Origin: Streptomyces sp. NBC_00659
Lineage (GTDB): Bacteria; Actinomycetota; Actinomycetes; Streptomycetales; Streptomycetaceae
DNA length: 64,000 nucleotides
Direction of reading: 5' to 3'
Assembly: GCF_036226925.1 (NCBI RefSeq)
Contig: NZ_CP109031.1
Span: forward strand, 5,704,001-5,768,000
A program made the position numbers and the translations under genes. Position 1 is the stretch's first letter. The number at the start of each line of letters is the position of its first letter. The notes beneath the pieces are model-generated. The model was not told the DNA's origin. It searched no databases and was given only the letters and a program-made list of their open reading frames with translations. Below, piece after piece: positions 46,785 through 55,585 of the stretch.

Positions 46785-47063
46785 GGCCGGACGCCTCCGG
46801 TAGCTCGCCCCTGTCGTTCGCGGTTCGGTCCGGTGGGTGGGTCGGGGCCGTGCCGGTGCATCAGCCCGTCGCCGTTGGATGAGGCGTGGCCGTCGGTGGC
46901 GACGGGCATCGATGTACCGGCACGGCCCCTTCCGTGCGCTGCTGACCGCGGGTGCTTCGTGGTGGCCGTTCGGCCTTTCGGCCCCGGGGCGGGGGGCGTG
47001 AGGCCTGTGTGTGGCGTGGGGCCGGGGTGGCCGGATCGGCTCGAAGTCGGCCTGGGGACCGTA

Positions 47064-47092
47064 TTGACGGGTGGGGCATCCCCCTCCACACT
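47064..47092 (+). promoter_or_regulatory. candidate promoter of the xylanase gene
   Basis: TTGACG (47064-47069), 17-base spacer, CACACT (47087-47092). The -35 is good, the -10 moderate. A transcript from here would include the operator at 47118. Confidence 0.4.
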
Positions 47093-47117
47093 CCTGCGAA
47101 GTCAATCGGTTGTACAG

Positions 47118-47130
47118 CCGAAACTTTCGG
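47118..47130. promoter_or_regulatory. xylanase operator CCGAAACTTTCGG
   Basis: A 13-base near-perfect palindrome ending at the ribosome binding site, 11 bases before the xylanase ATG. GAAA-N-TTTC elements of this kind are known upstream of Streptomyces xylanase genes. It shares CGAA-N3-TTCG with the sites at 45665. Confidence 0.7.
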
Positions 47131-47141
47131 AGGCACCCGCC

Positions 47142-48524
47142 ATGAGAACCTCCCGAACCCGTTTCTCCAGAACCCGCCCCTTACGCCGCAGCGTCGCCGC
47201 CCTGTTCGCCGGGGTGGTCACGGTGGCCGCCCTGCTCGCGGCCGGTACGACGGCGCACGCCGCCGGCACCCCGCTGCGCGACCTCGCCGCCGCCAAGGGC
47301 AAGGTCATCGGCACCGCCGTCACCGGCTCCAAACTGACCGGGACCTACGGCGACATCGCCGGGGGCCAGTTCAACTCGCTGACCCCGGGCAACGCGATGA
47401 AATGGGGCACCGTCGAGCCCACCCGGGGCAGCTTCAACTGGGCCGAGGCCGACCAGATCGTCGCGTTCGCGCAGGCCCACAGCCAGCAGGTGCGCGGTCA
47501 CACCCTGGTCTGGCACAGCCAGAACCCGAGCTGGCTGACCAACGGCACCTGGACGACCACCGAGCTGAGCGGTCTGCTCCAGGACCACATCACCACCGAA
47601 GTCACCCGCTACAAGGGGAAGCTGGCCGCCTGGGACGTGGTCAACGAGCCCTTCAACGAGGACGGCACCTACCGCTCGACCCTCTGGTACAACGGCCTCG
47701 GCGCCGACTACATCGCCCAGGCGCTGACCTGGGCGCACGCCGCCGACCCGAGCGCCAAGCTCTACATCAACGACTACAACGTCGAGGGTGTCAACGCCAA
47801 GAGCACCGCCCTGTACGACCTGGTCAAGTCCCTGAAGGCGCGCGGTGTCCCGATCGACGGCGTCGGCCTCCAGGCCCATCTCATCCTCGGCCAGGTCCCC
47901 GGCACCCTCCAGCAGAACATCCAGCGCTTCGCCGACCTCGGTGTCGACGTCGCGATCACGGAGCTGGACGTCCGGATGCAACTCCCCTCCGACAGCACCA
48001 AATTGGCCCAGCAGGCCGCCGACTACAAGGCCGTGTTCGACGCCTGTGTCGCGGTGACCCGCTGCTACGGCGTGACCGTCTGGGGCTTCACCGACTCCGA
48101 CTCCTGGATCCCGGACGTCTTCTCGGGCTACGGAGCGGCGACCCCGTACGACGAGAACTACGCGCCCAAACCGGCGTACGACGCGATCGCGGCCTCGCTC
48201 GGCGGAGGAACCACGACACCGCCGCCCACAGGAGCGTGCACGGCGACGTACAGCGTCCAGAGCCAGTGGAACACCGGGTTCACGGGGCAGGTGCGCATCG
48301 CGTGCTCCGGGGCCGCGCTCTCCTCGTGGAAGGTCACCTGGACGTACGGCGCGGGCCAGCGGATCACCCAGGCCTGGAACGCGACCTGCACCCAGACCGG
48401 CGCGGCGGTGAGCTGTGCCAACGCCTCCTACAACGGGACCGTCTCGGACGGGGGTTCGGTGACGCTCGGGTTCAACGCGTCCTGGAGCGGGAGCAATCCG
48501 GTGCCCACGGTGACGCTGGGCTGA
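47142..48524 (+). CDS. secreted endo-1,4-beta-xylanase, GH10 with CBM2
   Basis: 460 residues. A signal peptide of about 40 residues ends TTAHA. The GH10 barrel (about 42-352) has acid/base Glu169 in WDVVNEPFNE and nucleophile Glu274 in AITELDVR. After a Gly/Thr/Pro linker (GGGTTTPPPTG), a family 2 carbohydrate-binding module (about 366-460) begins CTATYSVQSQWNTGFTGQV. It releases xylo-oligosaccharides that the adjacent importer can take up. Both catalytic residues are intact. Confidence 0.95.
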   Translation: MRTSRTRFSRTRPLRRSVAALFAGVVTVAALLAAGTTAHAAGTPLRDLAAAKGKVIGTAVTGSKLTGTYGDIAGGQFNSLTPGNAMKWGTVEPTRGSFNWAEADQIVAFAQAHSQQVRGHTLVWHSQNPSWLTNGTWTTTELSGLLQDHITTEVTRYKGKLAAWDVVNEPFNEDGTYRSTLWYNGLGADYIAQALTWAHAADPSAKLYINDYNVEGVNAKSTALYDLVKSLKARGVPIDGVGLQAHLILGQVPGTLQQNIQRFADLGVDVAITELDVRMQLPSDSTKLAQQAADYKAVFDACVAVTRCYGVTVWGFTDSDSWIPDVFSGYGAATPYDENYAPKPAYDAIAASLGGGTTTPPPTGACTATYSVQSQWNTGFTGQVRIACSGAALSSWKVTWTYGAGQRITQAWNATCTQTGAAVSCANASYNGTVSDGGSVTLGFNASWSGSNPVPTVTLG

Positions 48525-48652
48525 AGGTTGTACCGAGGCCGGTATGAGGTGGGGCTGAGTCCGGGCTGAGAAGCGTGAGATTCTCCCAAGAAAATCGTTT
48601 CGAGCCTCTTTCCCTAACAGTCCCCTAATAATTCGGACTTACGTTCCTCCTC

Positions 48653-49732
48653 GTGACGGGACACAAGGACATCGGGGACGGGGACGGGGCCGGGGTCGGG
48701 GACGGGGTCGGTCCGGTGGGCCGGCGGTCGTGGGTACTGAAGGCCGCCGGCCTCACCCTGGCGGGACTGCTGGTGCTGGGCGTCGGCACGGCGGGCTGGG
48801 CCTACTGGCATCTGAACCAGAACATCAAGAGCGTCGACATCAACAGCGCGCTCGGCGACGACCGCCCGGCGAAGGCGGTGGTGACGCCCTCGGCCCCGGC
48901 GTCCGCCTCGGCCTCCCCGCTTCCCAGTGGCGCCCTGAACATCCTGGTCCTCGGCTCCGACTCGCGCAGCGGCAAGGCGAACGCGAAGCTCGGCGGCGGG
49001 GACAGCTCCGGCGCCCGTTCCGACACGGCGATGGTCGTGCACATCGACGAGGGGCGCACCCGGGCGACCGTGGTGAGCATCCCCCGGGACACCCTGGTGA
49101 CCCGGCCTGCCTGCCCCACCTCCTCCGGGGGGACGACGGCGGTGGCCTACAACGCGATGTTCAACAGCGCCTATGCGATCGGCGGCCCGGTCTGCGCGGT
49201 GAAGACGGTGGAGTCCCTCACCGACGTCCGCATGGACCACTACATCGAGATCGACTTCTCCGGCTTCGCCGCCCTCGTGGACGCGCTCGGCGGGGTCACG
49301 GTCACCACGGACGAGGACATCGACGACGACAAGAGCCATCTGCATCTCACCGCGGGCGAGCACCACCTCGACGGCACGAAGGCACTGGCCCTCGCCCGCA
49401 CCCGTCACGGCATAGGCGACGGCAGCGACCTGGGCCGCATAGGCCTCCAACAGAAGCTCGTGAAGGCCCTGTTGGGGCAGATCTCGTCGGCCGGTCTGCT
49501 CACCGACCCGGCCAAGCTCTACAGCGTCGCGAACGCGGTGACCGGCAGTCTGACGACGGACACCGGGCTGAACTCCCTCGGCGAGCTGATGAAGCTCGGC
49601 CAGAGCCTGAAGTCCCTCTCCTCCGACGAGGTCACGACGGTGATGATGCCGGTGGTGACGGCTCCCTCGGACCGCAACCGCGTGGTCGCGAACGAGCCGG
49701 AGGCGAGCGACCTGTGGGCCTCGCTGAAGTGA
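48653..49732 (+). CDS. LytR-CpsA-Psr (LCP) family protein
   Basis: 359 residues from a GTG. A Gly/Asp-rich cytoplasmic start, one transmembrane helix (AAGLTLAGLLVLGVGTAGWA), a Ser/Ala linker and the LCP domain with NILVLGSDSRSG, SDTAMVVHIDEGR, VVSIPRDTLV and TKALALARTRHG. LCP enzymes attach secondary polymers such as teichoic acids to peptidoglycan. No strong ribosome binding site. An intrinsic terminator follows. Confidence 0.87.
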   Translation: MTGHKDIGDGDGAGVGDGVGPVGRRSWVLKAAGLTLAGLLVLGVGTAGWAYWHLNQNIKSVDINSALGDDRPAKAVVTPSAPASASASPLPSGALNILVLGSDSRSGKANAKLGGGDSSGARSDTAMVVHIDEGRTRATVVSIPRDTLVTRPACPTSSGGTTAVAYNAMFNSAYAIGGPVCAVKTVESLTDVRMDHYIEIDFSGFAALVDALGGVTVTTDEDIDDDKSHLHLTAGEHHLDGTKALALARTRHGIGDGSDLGRIGLQQKLVKALLGQISSAGLLTDPAKLYSVANAVTGSLTTDTGLNSLGELMKLGQSLKSLSSDEVTTVMMPVVTAPSDRNRVVANEPEASDLWASLK

Positions 49733-49786
49733 CGCCCGGACTCGGTTGAAACTACTGATCGACGGTCCGCGGGACTTGAGTTTCGG

Positions 49787-49809
49787 GGCTCGGGATTCGA
49801 GCCTCTTTT
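49787..49809 (+). terminator. intrinsic terminator after the LCP gene
   Basis: GGCTCG-GGATT-CGAGCC (49787-49803), extendable by two pairs, followed directly by TCTTTTG. It is one of the few stems in the window with a real T-run. Confidence 0.7.
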
Positions 49810-50013
49810 GTATGGAATGGGTGGGAGGTCCAACCCACCCACCCTCCCTTGCCGACGGCCGAAGTGCCGTCCGGGCCAGGGGATATGACTTTTCGTGATC
49901 GGGTCGCGGCGGAGCGTGGCGGACGTGTAGCGTGCGCCGGGAAAACTTCGACCCCCGTGGGTGTTGGCGCACCGCGCGGGGGTCTGACCAAAGAGATCGA
50001 AAGAGGTCGATCC

Positions 50014-50883
50014 ATGGCTGTCGCCCAGCCTAGTGCTGCCCTGCGCCCGTCCGCTCATCCCCTGGCCAATCCGGGCTACGGAAAAAGGTCGGCGCCCGAC
50101 CAAACCCCACGGACGGGTCGCGACTTCGCACATCTGCCCACCCGCGAGGCATCGATCGCGACGTACATCGACCGGCTCGCCGACGAGTCGGACCTCTCCA
50201 TCAAGACACTCGCCAAGCACCTCCCGTACGGCCAGTGCGCCCTCTCCACCGCCCTCAACAACCTCTCCGCGGCAGGGCATTTGCGCAGGGTGCGCCGCCC
50301 AGTCACCGTCGACGGCTGCCCCCGCTGGGTCTGGCACACCTTCTTCTCGCGCACCGCGCACGACGACACCTGGTGGAACTCCTTCCTCGCCGGGGAGACG
50401 CCGGTGACCGAGCGGCCCGTGGCAGCGGCGGCGCGCTCGACCGCCTACGGCCTGCTGTCCCGGCTCGGCCGGATCGACGCCCGCCTGACGTTGTCGGCGG
50501 GGGAGTGCGCGGCACTGGAGGGGGAGGCCGCCGAGTGGTTCGCGCGGGGCGCGGGTGAGCCGCAGCTCGTCCAGGCGCTGACGGCGGGGCTCCCGGAGCG
50601 TGTGGCGCACGCGTACGCCTTCGTACGCGCCCGGCTGCTCGCCAAGCTGCCCCCGCGACCCGAGCCGCAGCCACCGACGCCCCGTTACGAGGTCGTGTGC
50701 ACGGCCTGCGGTGAGCCGGGCAGGGACGGTGTCGAGCTGCGGGGCGGGTTGTGCGGGGGGTGCCGGGGCGGACGGCCTGCCCTCGCGGCGCATGAGGTGC
50801 GTGCCCATGTCGGACGGCTGCGTGCTGTGTTGCGCGCAGGGGCACCTGCGAACACGGGGACGGAGAAAGGAACAGGCACATGA
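50014..50883 (+). CDS. helix-turn-helix protein with C-terminal CxxC pairs
   Basis: 289 residues from ATG 50014 (AGAGG upstream). The first 40 residues are low complexity. A winged-helix-like segment follows (ATYIDRLADESDLSIKTLAK then YGQCALSTALNNLSAAGHLR), as in MarR/replication-initiator-like regulators. Near the C-terminus VCTACGEPG and GLCGGCRGG form a possible zinc knuckle. Target unknown. Its end overlaps an alternative Uma2 start. Confidence 0.65.
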   Translation: MAVAQPSAALRPSAHPLANPGYGKRSAPDQTPRTGRDFAHLPTREASIATYIDRLADESDLSIKTLAKHLPYGQCALSTALNNLSAAGHLRRVRRPVTVDGCPRWVWHTFFSRTAHDDTWWNSFLAGETPVTERPVAAAARSTAYGLLSRLGRIDARLTLSAGECAALEGEAAEWFARGAGEPQLVQALTAGLPERVAHAYAFVRARLLAKLPPRPEPQPPTPRYEVVCTACGEPGRDGVELRGGLCGGCRGGRPALAAHEVRAHVGRLRAVLRAGAPANTGTEKGTGT

Positions 50884-50942
50884 CGACCTTGCAGCACGGT
50901 CCGCCCGTGACCGGGGCAGGATGGAGGGGAGGAGGCGACGCC

Positions 50943-51521
50943 ATGACCCGCAGCACAGCCGACCGGCCCCAGATGCTCGTCGAGGAGTTCGAAGAACTCG
51001 CCCGCAACGCGCCCGAGCTTGTGCGGCTGGAGTTCATCAACGGAAAGGTCGTGGTCAAGCCCGTGCCGGACGGTAACCACAACGAGGTCATCGCCTGGCT
51101 TCAGCAGGTCTGTATGCAGCACCGGCCCGATCTCTGGCTGTACGGAGAGCAGGGCCTGAAGGTCGAGGAGTACCGCAACGGACGGGCGAAGGCGGACGGC
51201 GTCCTGGCACCCCGGCGGCACTTCGTCGGGACGCGTGAGTGGGCGGATCCGGACGGTGTCCTGATGGCGGTCGAGGTCACTTCGCACGATGGGGACGCTG
51301 TTCGGCGGGACCACATCGACAAGCCGGACGGTTACGCCGCCGCGGGCATCCCCGTCTACGTCCTGATCGACAGGCAGGCGGGCAGCGTCATCGTCCACGC
51401 GGAGCCCGAGGGCGGTCAGTACCGCTGCATCACGACCCGTCCTTACGGAACAGCCGTCGAACTGCCGGAGCCCGTCGGTTTCACCCTGGAGACCGCTGAG
51501 CTCAAGGACTTCGCCGACTGA
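50943..51521 (+). CDS. Uma2 family (DUF820) nuclease-fold protein
   Basis: 192 residues from ATG 50943, which has the strong site GGGGAGGAGG; ATG 50880 (overlapping the upstream stop) would add 21 residues. The PD-(D/E)xK-like core is visible: RLEFINGKVVVKPVP, the Asp in AKADGVLAPRR, Glu-x-Val in LMAVEVTSHDG and the Lys in HIDKPDGYAAAGIPVYVLID. Uma2 genes are numerous in actinobacteria; their role is unknown. Confidence 0.8.
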   Translation: MTRSTADRPQMLVEEFEELARNAPELVRLEFINGKVVVKPVPDGNHNEVIAWLQQVCMQHRPDLWLYGEQGLKVEEYRNGRAKADGVLAPRRHFVGTREWADPDGVLMAVEVTSHDGDAVRRDHIDKPDGYAAAGIPVYVLIDRQAGSVIVHAEPEGGQYRCITTRPYGTAVELPEPVGFTLETAELKDFAD

Positions 51522-51603
51522 CCCGAACCCCTGATGTCCCGATTCCCCCGATCGATCCGTCCGGGCCCGCCCCGGGAAAGAAACCAAAGAAATCCGGGGA
51601 CGG

Positions 51604-51630
51604 TGTCGAAGCAGGTGTCTCCCGTTCGAC
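51604..51630 (+). promoter_or_regulatory. candidate ECF42-type promoter before the DGPF gene
   Basis: TGTCGA (51604-51609), 17-base spacer, CGAC (51627-51630), 62 bases before the gene. As I recall, ECF42 sigma factors recognise TGTCGA at -35 and CGA(T/C) at -10, and an ECF42-type sigma gene lies directly downstream. Confidence 0.6.
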
Positions 51631-51691
51631 GCACGGGTGAGAGGCAGGGAGAAGCCCCGCCTCCGAGGCACCACGGACACGAGGAGTCACC

Positions 51692-52048
51692 ATGCCCCGC
51701 TATCTTTCGCTGGTCCAGATCGACGAGAGCACCGCGCCCGCCGAGGGTCCCAGCCCCGAACTGATGCAGCGGATGGGCGAGCTCATCGAGGAGGTCACCA
51801 AGGCGGGCGTCATGCTGGAGACCGACGGCCTGGCCCCCACCGCGCAGGGCAAGCGCGTCCACTGGTCGGGTGGGCAACTGTCCGTCACCGACGGTCCCTT
51901 CACCGAGTCCAAGGAGGTCGTCGGCGGCTACGCGATCATGCAGTGCAAGGACATGGACGAGGCCGTGGAGTGGACCAAGCGCTTCCTGAAGGTGCACGAG
52001 GAGTTCTGGACGGTCACCTGCGAGGTGCGGGAGATCGCCGGGGGCTGA
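51692..52048 (+). CDS. YCII/DGPF domain protein
   Basis: 118 residues, one YCII-like ferredoxin fold with the name-giving motif VTDGPFTESKEVVGGYAIMQ (about 64-83). The biochemical role is not established. DGPF genes are typically adjacent to and transcribed by ECF42 sigma factors, as the layout here suggests. Confidence 0.88.
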   Translation: MPRYLSLVQIDESTAPAEGPSPELMQRMGELIEEVTKAGVMLETDGLAPTAQGKRVHWSGGQLSVTDGPFTESKEVVGGYAIMQCKDMDEAVEWTKRFLKVHEEFWTVTCEVREIAGG

Positions 52049-52128
52049 GCGGCTCCTCGGCCTGAGCGGCTTCTCGGCCCGAGCGGTCTCCTTGGCCTGA
52101 CGCCGCCGCGGGTGTCTGATGGTGAACT

Positions 52129-53412
52129 GTGGAACAGCAGCCCGGAGGAACCCCCGCCGGCGGCGTCGACACGGCCGTCGAGACCATCTTCCGTATCGAG
52201 TCGCCCCGCGTCATCGCGCGCGTCGCCCGGATCGTCCTCGACGTCGGCATCGCCGAGGAACTCGCCCAGGACGCCCTGGTCGCGGCGCTGGAGCAGTGGC
52301 CGCGGGACGGCGTGCCCGACAACCCGGGTGCCTGGCTGACGGCCACGGCCAAGCACCGGGCGATCGACCTCGTACGCCGCCGGGAGCGCTACGCGCGCAA
52401 GCTGGAGGAGGTCGGGCGGGACCTCTCCTTGTCGGCTCCGCACCACATCGACGAACCCTCCGATCCGGACGACATCGACGACGACCTGCTGCGCCTGGTC
52501 TTCACCGCCTGTCACCCCGTCCTGTCCGCCGAGGCCCGCATCGCGCTCACCCTGCGGCTCCTCGGCGGACTGACGACGTCCGAGATCGCCCGCGCCTTCC
52601 TCGTCCCGGAGCCGACGATCGCCCAGCGCATCGTCCGGGCCAAGCGGACGCTCGCGACGAAGGGGGTCGCCTTCGAGGTGCCGTACGGTCCTGACCGCGA
52701 AGCCCGGCTCGGGTCCGTACTGGAGGTCATCTATCTCGTCTTCAACGAGGGGTACGCGGCGACGGCGGGCGACGACCTGCTCCGTCCGGCGCTGTGCGAG
52801 GACGCGCTCCGGCTGGCCCGGGTACTCGCCGAGCTGATGCCCAAGGAGCCCGAGGTGCACGGGCTCGCCGCCCTGCTGGAACTCCAGGAGTCCCGGGCGG
52901 CCGCGCGCACCGGGCCCGGCGGTGAACCGGTCCTGCTCAAGGACCAGAACCGCCGCCGCTGGAACCGGATGCTGATCCGCCGGGGCTTCACCGCGCTGGG
53001 CCGCGCCAACGCCGTCGCCGCCGGCAGCCCGGGGCCGTACGTCCTCCAGGCCACCATCGCCGCCTGCCACGCCCAGGCCTACGCCTACGAGGACACGGAC
53101 TGGCCCCGGATCGCCACCCTGTACGGCTTGCTGGCGGCCCGCTTCCCGTCCCCCGTGATCGAACTGAACCGCGCCGTGGCCGTCTCGATGGCCCAGGGCC
53201 CGGGGCCCGCGCTCGTCATCGTCGACAGCCTCGCCGGTGAACCCGCCCTGCGCGACTACCACTTGCTGCCGAGCGTGCGCGGCGACCTGCTCGCCCGGCT
53301 GGGACGTACGGCGCAGGCACGGGCGGAGTTCGAGCGGGCTGCCTCGCTGGCGCGCAACGAGCGGGAGCGGGAGCTGCTGGTGGCGCGGGCCCGTGAGCTG
53401 CGGAGTTCGTGA
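52129..53412 (+). CDS. ECF42-type RNA polymerase sigma factor
   Basis: 427 residues from a GTG. The sigma2 region (about 15-90) has EELAQDALVAALEQWPRDG and PGAWLTATAKHRAIDLVRRR; sigma4 (about 125-185) has LRLLGGLTTSEIARAFLVPE. The remaining 240 residues form a helical TPR-like extension (DUF6596) with CHAQAYAYEDTDWPRIATLY, the hallmark of ECF42 and related groups. No anti-sigma gene is adjacent; the C-terminal extension is thought to control activity in this group. Confidence 0.88.
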   Translation: MEQQPGGTPAGGVDTAVETIFRIESPRVIARVARIVLDVGIAEELAQDALVAALEQWPRDGVPDNPGAWLTATAKHRAIDLVRRRERYARKLEEVGRDLSLSAPHHIDEPSDPDDIDDDLLRLVFTACHPVLSAEARIALTLRLLGGLTTSEIARAFLVPEPTIAQRIVRAKRTLATKGVAFEVPYGPDREARLGSVLEVIYLVFNEGYAATAGDDLLRPALCEDALRLARVLAELMPKEPEVHGLAALLELQESRAAARTGPGGEPVLLKDQNRRRWNRMLIRRGFTALGRANAVAAGSPGPYVLQATIAACHAQAYAYEDTDWPRIATLYGLLAARFPSPVIELNRAVAVSMAQGPGPALVIVDSLAGEPALRDYHLLPSVRGDLLARLGRTAQARAEFERAASLARNERERELLVARARELRSS

Positions 53413-53563
53413 GATTCCCGTTCGGTAACTGCGTTCCCAACGTGATCGGCAAGGGCTTACAGTGGCGCCGCTGCCGTACACGGGAAGGACGCTCTCCGTT
53501 CACCCGTAGGCCCCCGCGAGGCGTGGTCCGGCAGCCATCGCACCTACCCTGGGGGGTACACCC

Positions 53564-55585
53564 TTGAAGATTTCCGCGCGCCACAGACTCGTGGCGCTCA
53601 CCGCGGCGACGGCCCTGGCCGCCGGTACCGCAATAGCCCTGGCGCCGGGCGCGTCGGCCGATGTCGCCGGGTGGCCGGCGGCCGACGGCAGGATCGCCGT
53701 CTCGAACGACGGCATCATGTCGGTGGACGTCGACGGCAACGGCGAGAAGCGCGTCTCGAACGGCTCCGACGACCAGACGCCCGCGTGGTCGCCCGACGGC
53801 AGCCGCGTCGTCTTCGAGTCGGCCGGAGGGCTGGGAACTGTCGGCCTCACCAGCCTCAGCGTGACGACGGTCTATTCGTCGGCATCGGGCAGCTCGGCCT
53901 CCCACCCCACGTACTGGACCTACGGCCGCAAGATCGTCTTCTCCGCGGCCAAGAAGCTCTACTCGATCCCGGCCGGCGGCGGTACCCCGGTCCGGCTGCT
54001 GGCCACCGGCGGCTGCGACCTCGTGCCGAGCGGCAACGCGACCGGCACGCTGCTGGCCTTCCAGCGCAACGGCACCGGCTGCACCACGACCACGCCGTCG
54101 GTCGTGCTCTACAACGCCGCCACCAAGACGGAGACCAAGCTCGCCGCGGGCGGCTCGCCCGCCATCTCACCCGACGGCACGAAGGTCGCCTTCATCCGCA
54201 CCGTCGACGGTCACCGCCAGCTCTTCTCGATCAACACCGACGGCACCGGCGAGCGCCGTCTGACCGTTGACGCCGGTGACTACGACAGCCCCTCCTGGGC
54301 GCCCGCGAGCGACCGGCTCGTCGTGCACTTCGACCGGCCCACCAGTGGTGGCCGCCAGGAGAGCAATGTCGTCATGACGATCACAGCGGACACGGTGACG
54401 GAGGGACAGCCCTTCCCCTGGGGAGGCCGTTCGCCCGCCTGGCAGCCGCTGCGCAAGAACACCGTCGCCCGGGTCTGGGGCGCCGACGTCTACGGCAGCA
54501 ACATCGCCGCGTCCCGCTGGACCTGGAACACGGTCGGCAGGAGCGAGCCGGGGCTGATGAACGCCTCGTCCGCCGTGCTCGTCTCCCAGGACAGCCAGTC
54601 GTACGCGCTGACGGCCCCCGCCCTCGCGGGCAAGAAGCACGGGCCGGTCCTGCTGACCCCGGGCACCTCGCTGTCGACGTCCGTGCAGAACGAGCTCAAG
54701 CGGACTCTCAAGCCGGGCGCGAGCGTCTACCTCGTCGGCGGCACGTCGATCCTCGGCAGCGCCGTCTCCACGAAGGTCACCGCGCTCGGTTTCGTCCCGA
54801 AGCGGCTGGCGGGCACCTCTCGCTACTCGACCTCGGTCGCCGTGGCGAAGTCGATCACCAGCGCGCCGGACTACGTCTTCATCGCGACCGGCAACGACTA
54901 CCACTCGGCGCTCGCCGCCGCGTCGGCCGCGGGCGCGGACGGGACGAGCGGCAAGGCGGTCGTCGTGCTCAACGACGGCAACACGCTGACCTCGTCGGTG
55001 AAGTCGTACCTCAACGGCCTCGACCCGCGCGACACCTACATGATCCCGGTCGGCGCCTCGGCGAAGTACGCGCTCACGCACACGTCGTTCTCCCACTGGC
55101 CGTCGACGTACACCTACTACCCGGTCACGGCGAGCACCAACGCGGGCACCGCGGCCGCCCTCGCGCGGTTCTGGTGGGGCGGTCCGGGCAGCGTGTCCCT
55201 GGCCTCCACCGACAGCTGGCGCGGCGGCACCTCGGCCGCGGCGGCGATGAACGTCTTCGGCCCGCTGCTGTGGACGGACGTCACCACCCTGACCGCGGAC
55301 ACCAAGTCCTACCTGCTCAAGGGTGCCGCGAACATCAACGGCATCGGCGTCTTCGGCGGCACCGGCTCGGTGTCGGCGGCGGCGCTGAACTCCGCGGGCA
55401 CGGTGATCAGCGCGAGCAGCAGCCAGTGGACGTACGCGCCCTACTACAACGGCGTTGAGCCGATGGCGAGTTCGTCCTCCGTCGCCGGGCCGGCCGTGGG
55501 CGCCTCGGCGGTGCGGACGGGCATGGCGCCGCGGTCCGTCACCGGGCCGGACCTCGGTCCGCTCAGCACCCGCCACCAGCAGTAG
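53564..55585 (+). CDS. secreted protein with TolB-like propeller and cell-wall-binding repeats
   Basis: 673 residues from a TTG with GGGGGG upstream. A signal peptide (about 1-32) ends GASADV. The N-terminal half has PD40/TolB-type blades (DQTPAWSPDGSRVVFES, SPAISPDGTKVAFIR, DSPSWAPASDRLVVHF). The second half has CWB2-type repeats (RLAGTSRYSTSVAVAKSI and related segments). The combination suggests surface attachment plus ligand binding; no catalytic motif is seen. Its 3' end overlaps the convergent methyltransferase by 23 bases. Confidence 0.75.
   Translation: MKISARHRLVALTAATALAAGTAIALAPGASADVAGWPAADGRIAVSNDGIMSVDVDGNGEKRVSNGSDDQTPAWSPDGSRVVFESAGGLGTVGLTSLSVTTVYSSASGSSASHPTYWTYGRKIVFSAAKKLYSIPAGGGTPVRLLATGGCDLVPSGNATGTLLAFQRNGTGCTTTTPSVVLYNAATKTETKLAAGGSPAISPDGTKVAFIRTVDGHRQLFSINTDGTGERRLTVDAGDYDSPSWAPASDRLVVHFDRPTSGGRQESNVVMTITADTVTEGQPFPWGGRSPAWQPLRKNTVARVWGADVYGSNIAASRWTWNTVGRSEPGLMNASSAVLVSQDSQSYALTAPALAGKKHGPVLLTPGTSLSTSVQNELKRTLKPGASVYLVGGTSILGSAVSTKVTALGFVPKRLAGTSRYSTSVAVAKSITSAPDYVFIATGNDYHSALAAASAAGADGTSGKAVVVLNDGNTLTSSVKSYLNGLDPRDTYMIPVGASAKYALTHTSFSHWPSTYTYYPVTASTNAGTAAALARFWWGGPGSVSLASTDSWRGGTSAAAAMNVFGPLLWTDVTTLTADTKSYLLKGAANINGIGVFGGTGSVSAAALNSAGTVISASSSQWTYAPYYNGVEPMASSSSVAGPAVGASAVRTGMAPRSVTGPDLGPLSTRHQQ

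Larger units (their letters stand above)
46785..47141. other. 357-base gap upstream of the xylanase gene
   Basis: No gene. It contains a candidate promoter at 47064-47092 and the xylanase operator at 47118-47130; the first 250 bases show only GC-rich sequence. Confidence 0.5.

Noticed and set aside
49815..49860. Hairpin or G-quadruplex in the GGGTGGGAGG / CCCACCC stretch
   Set aside because: Simple-sequence G/C runs with several equally weak pairings; no distinct structure.
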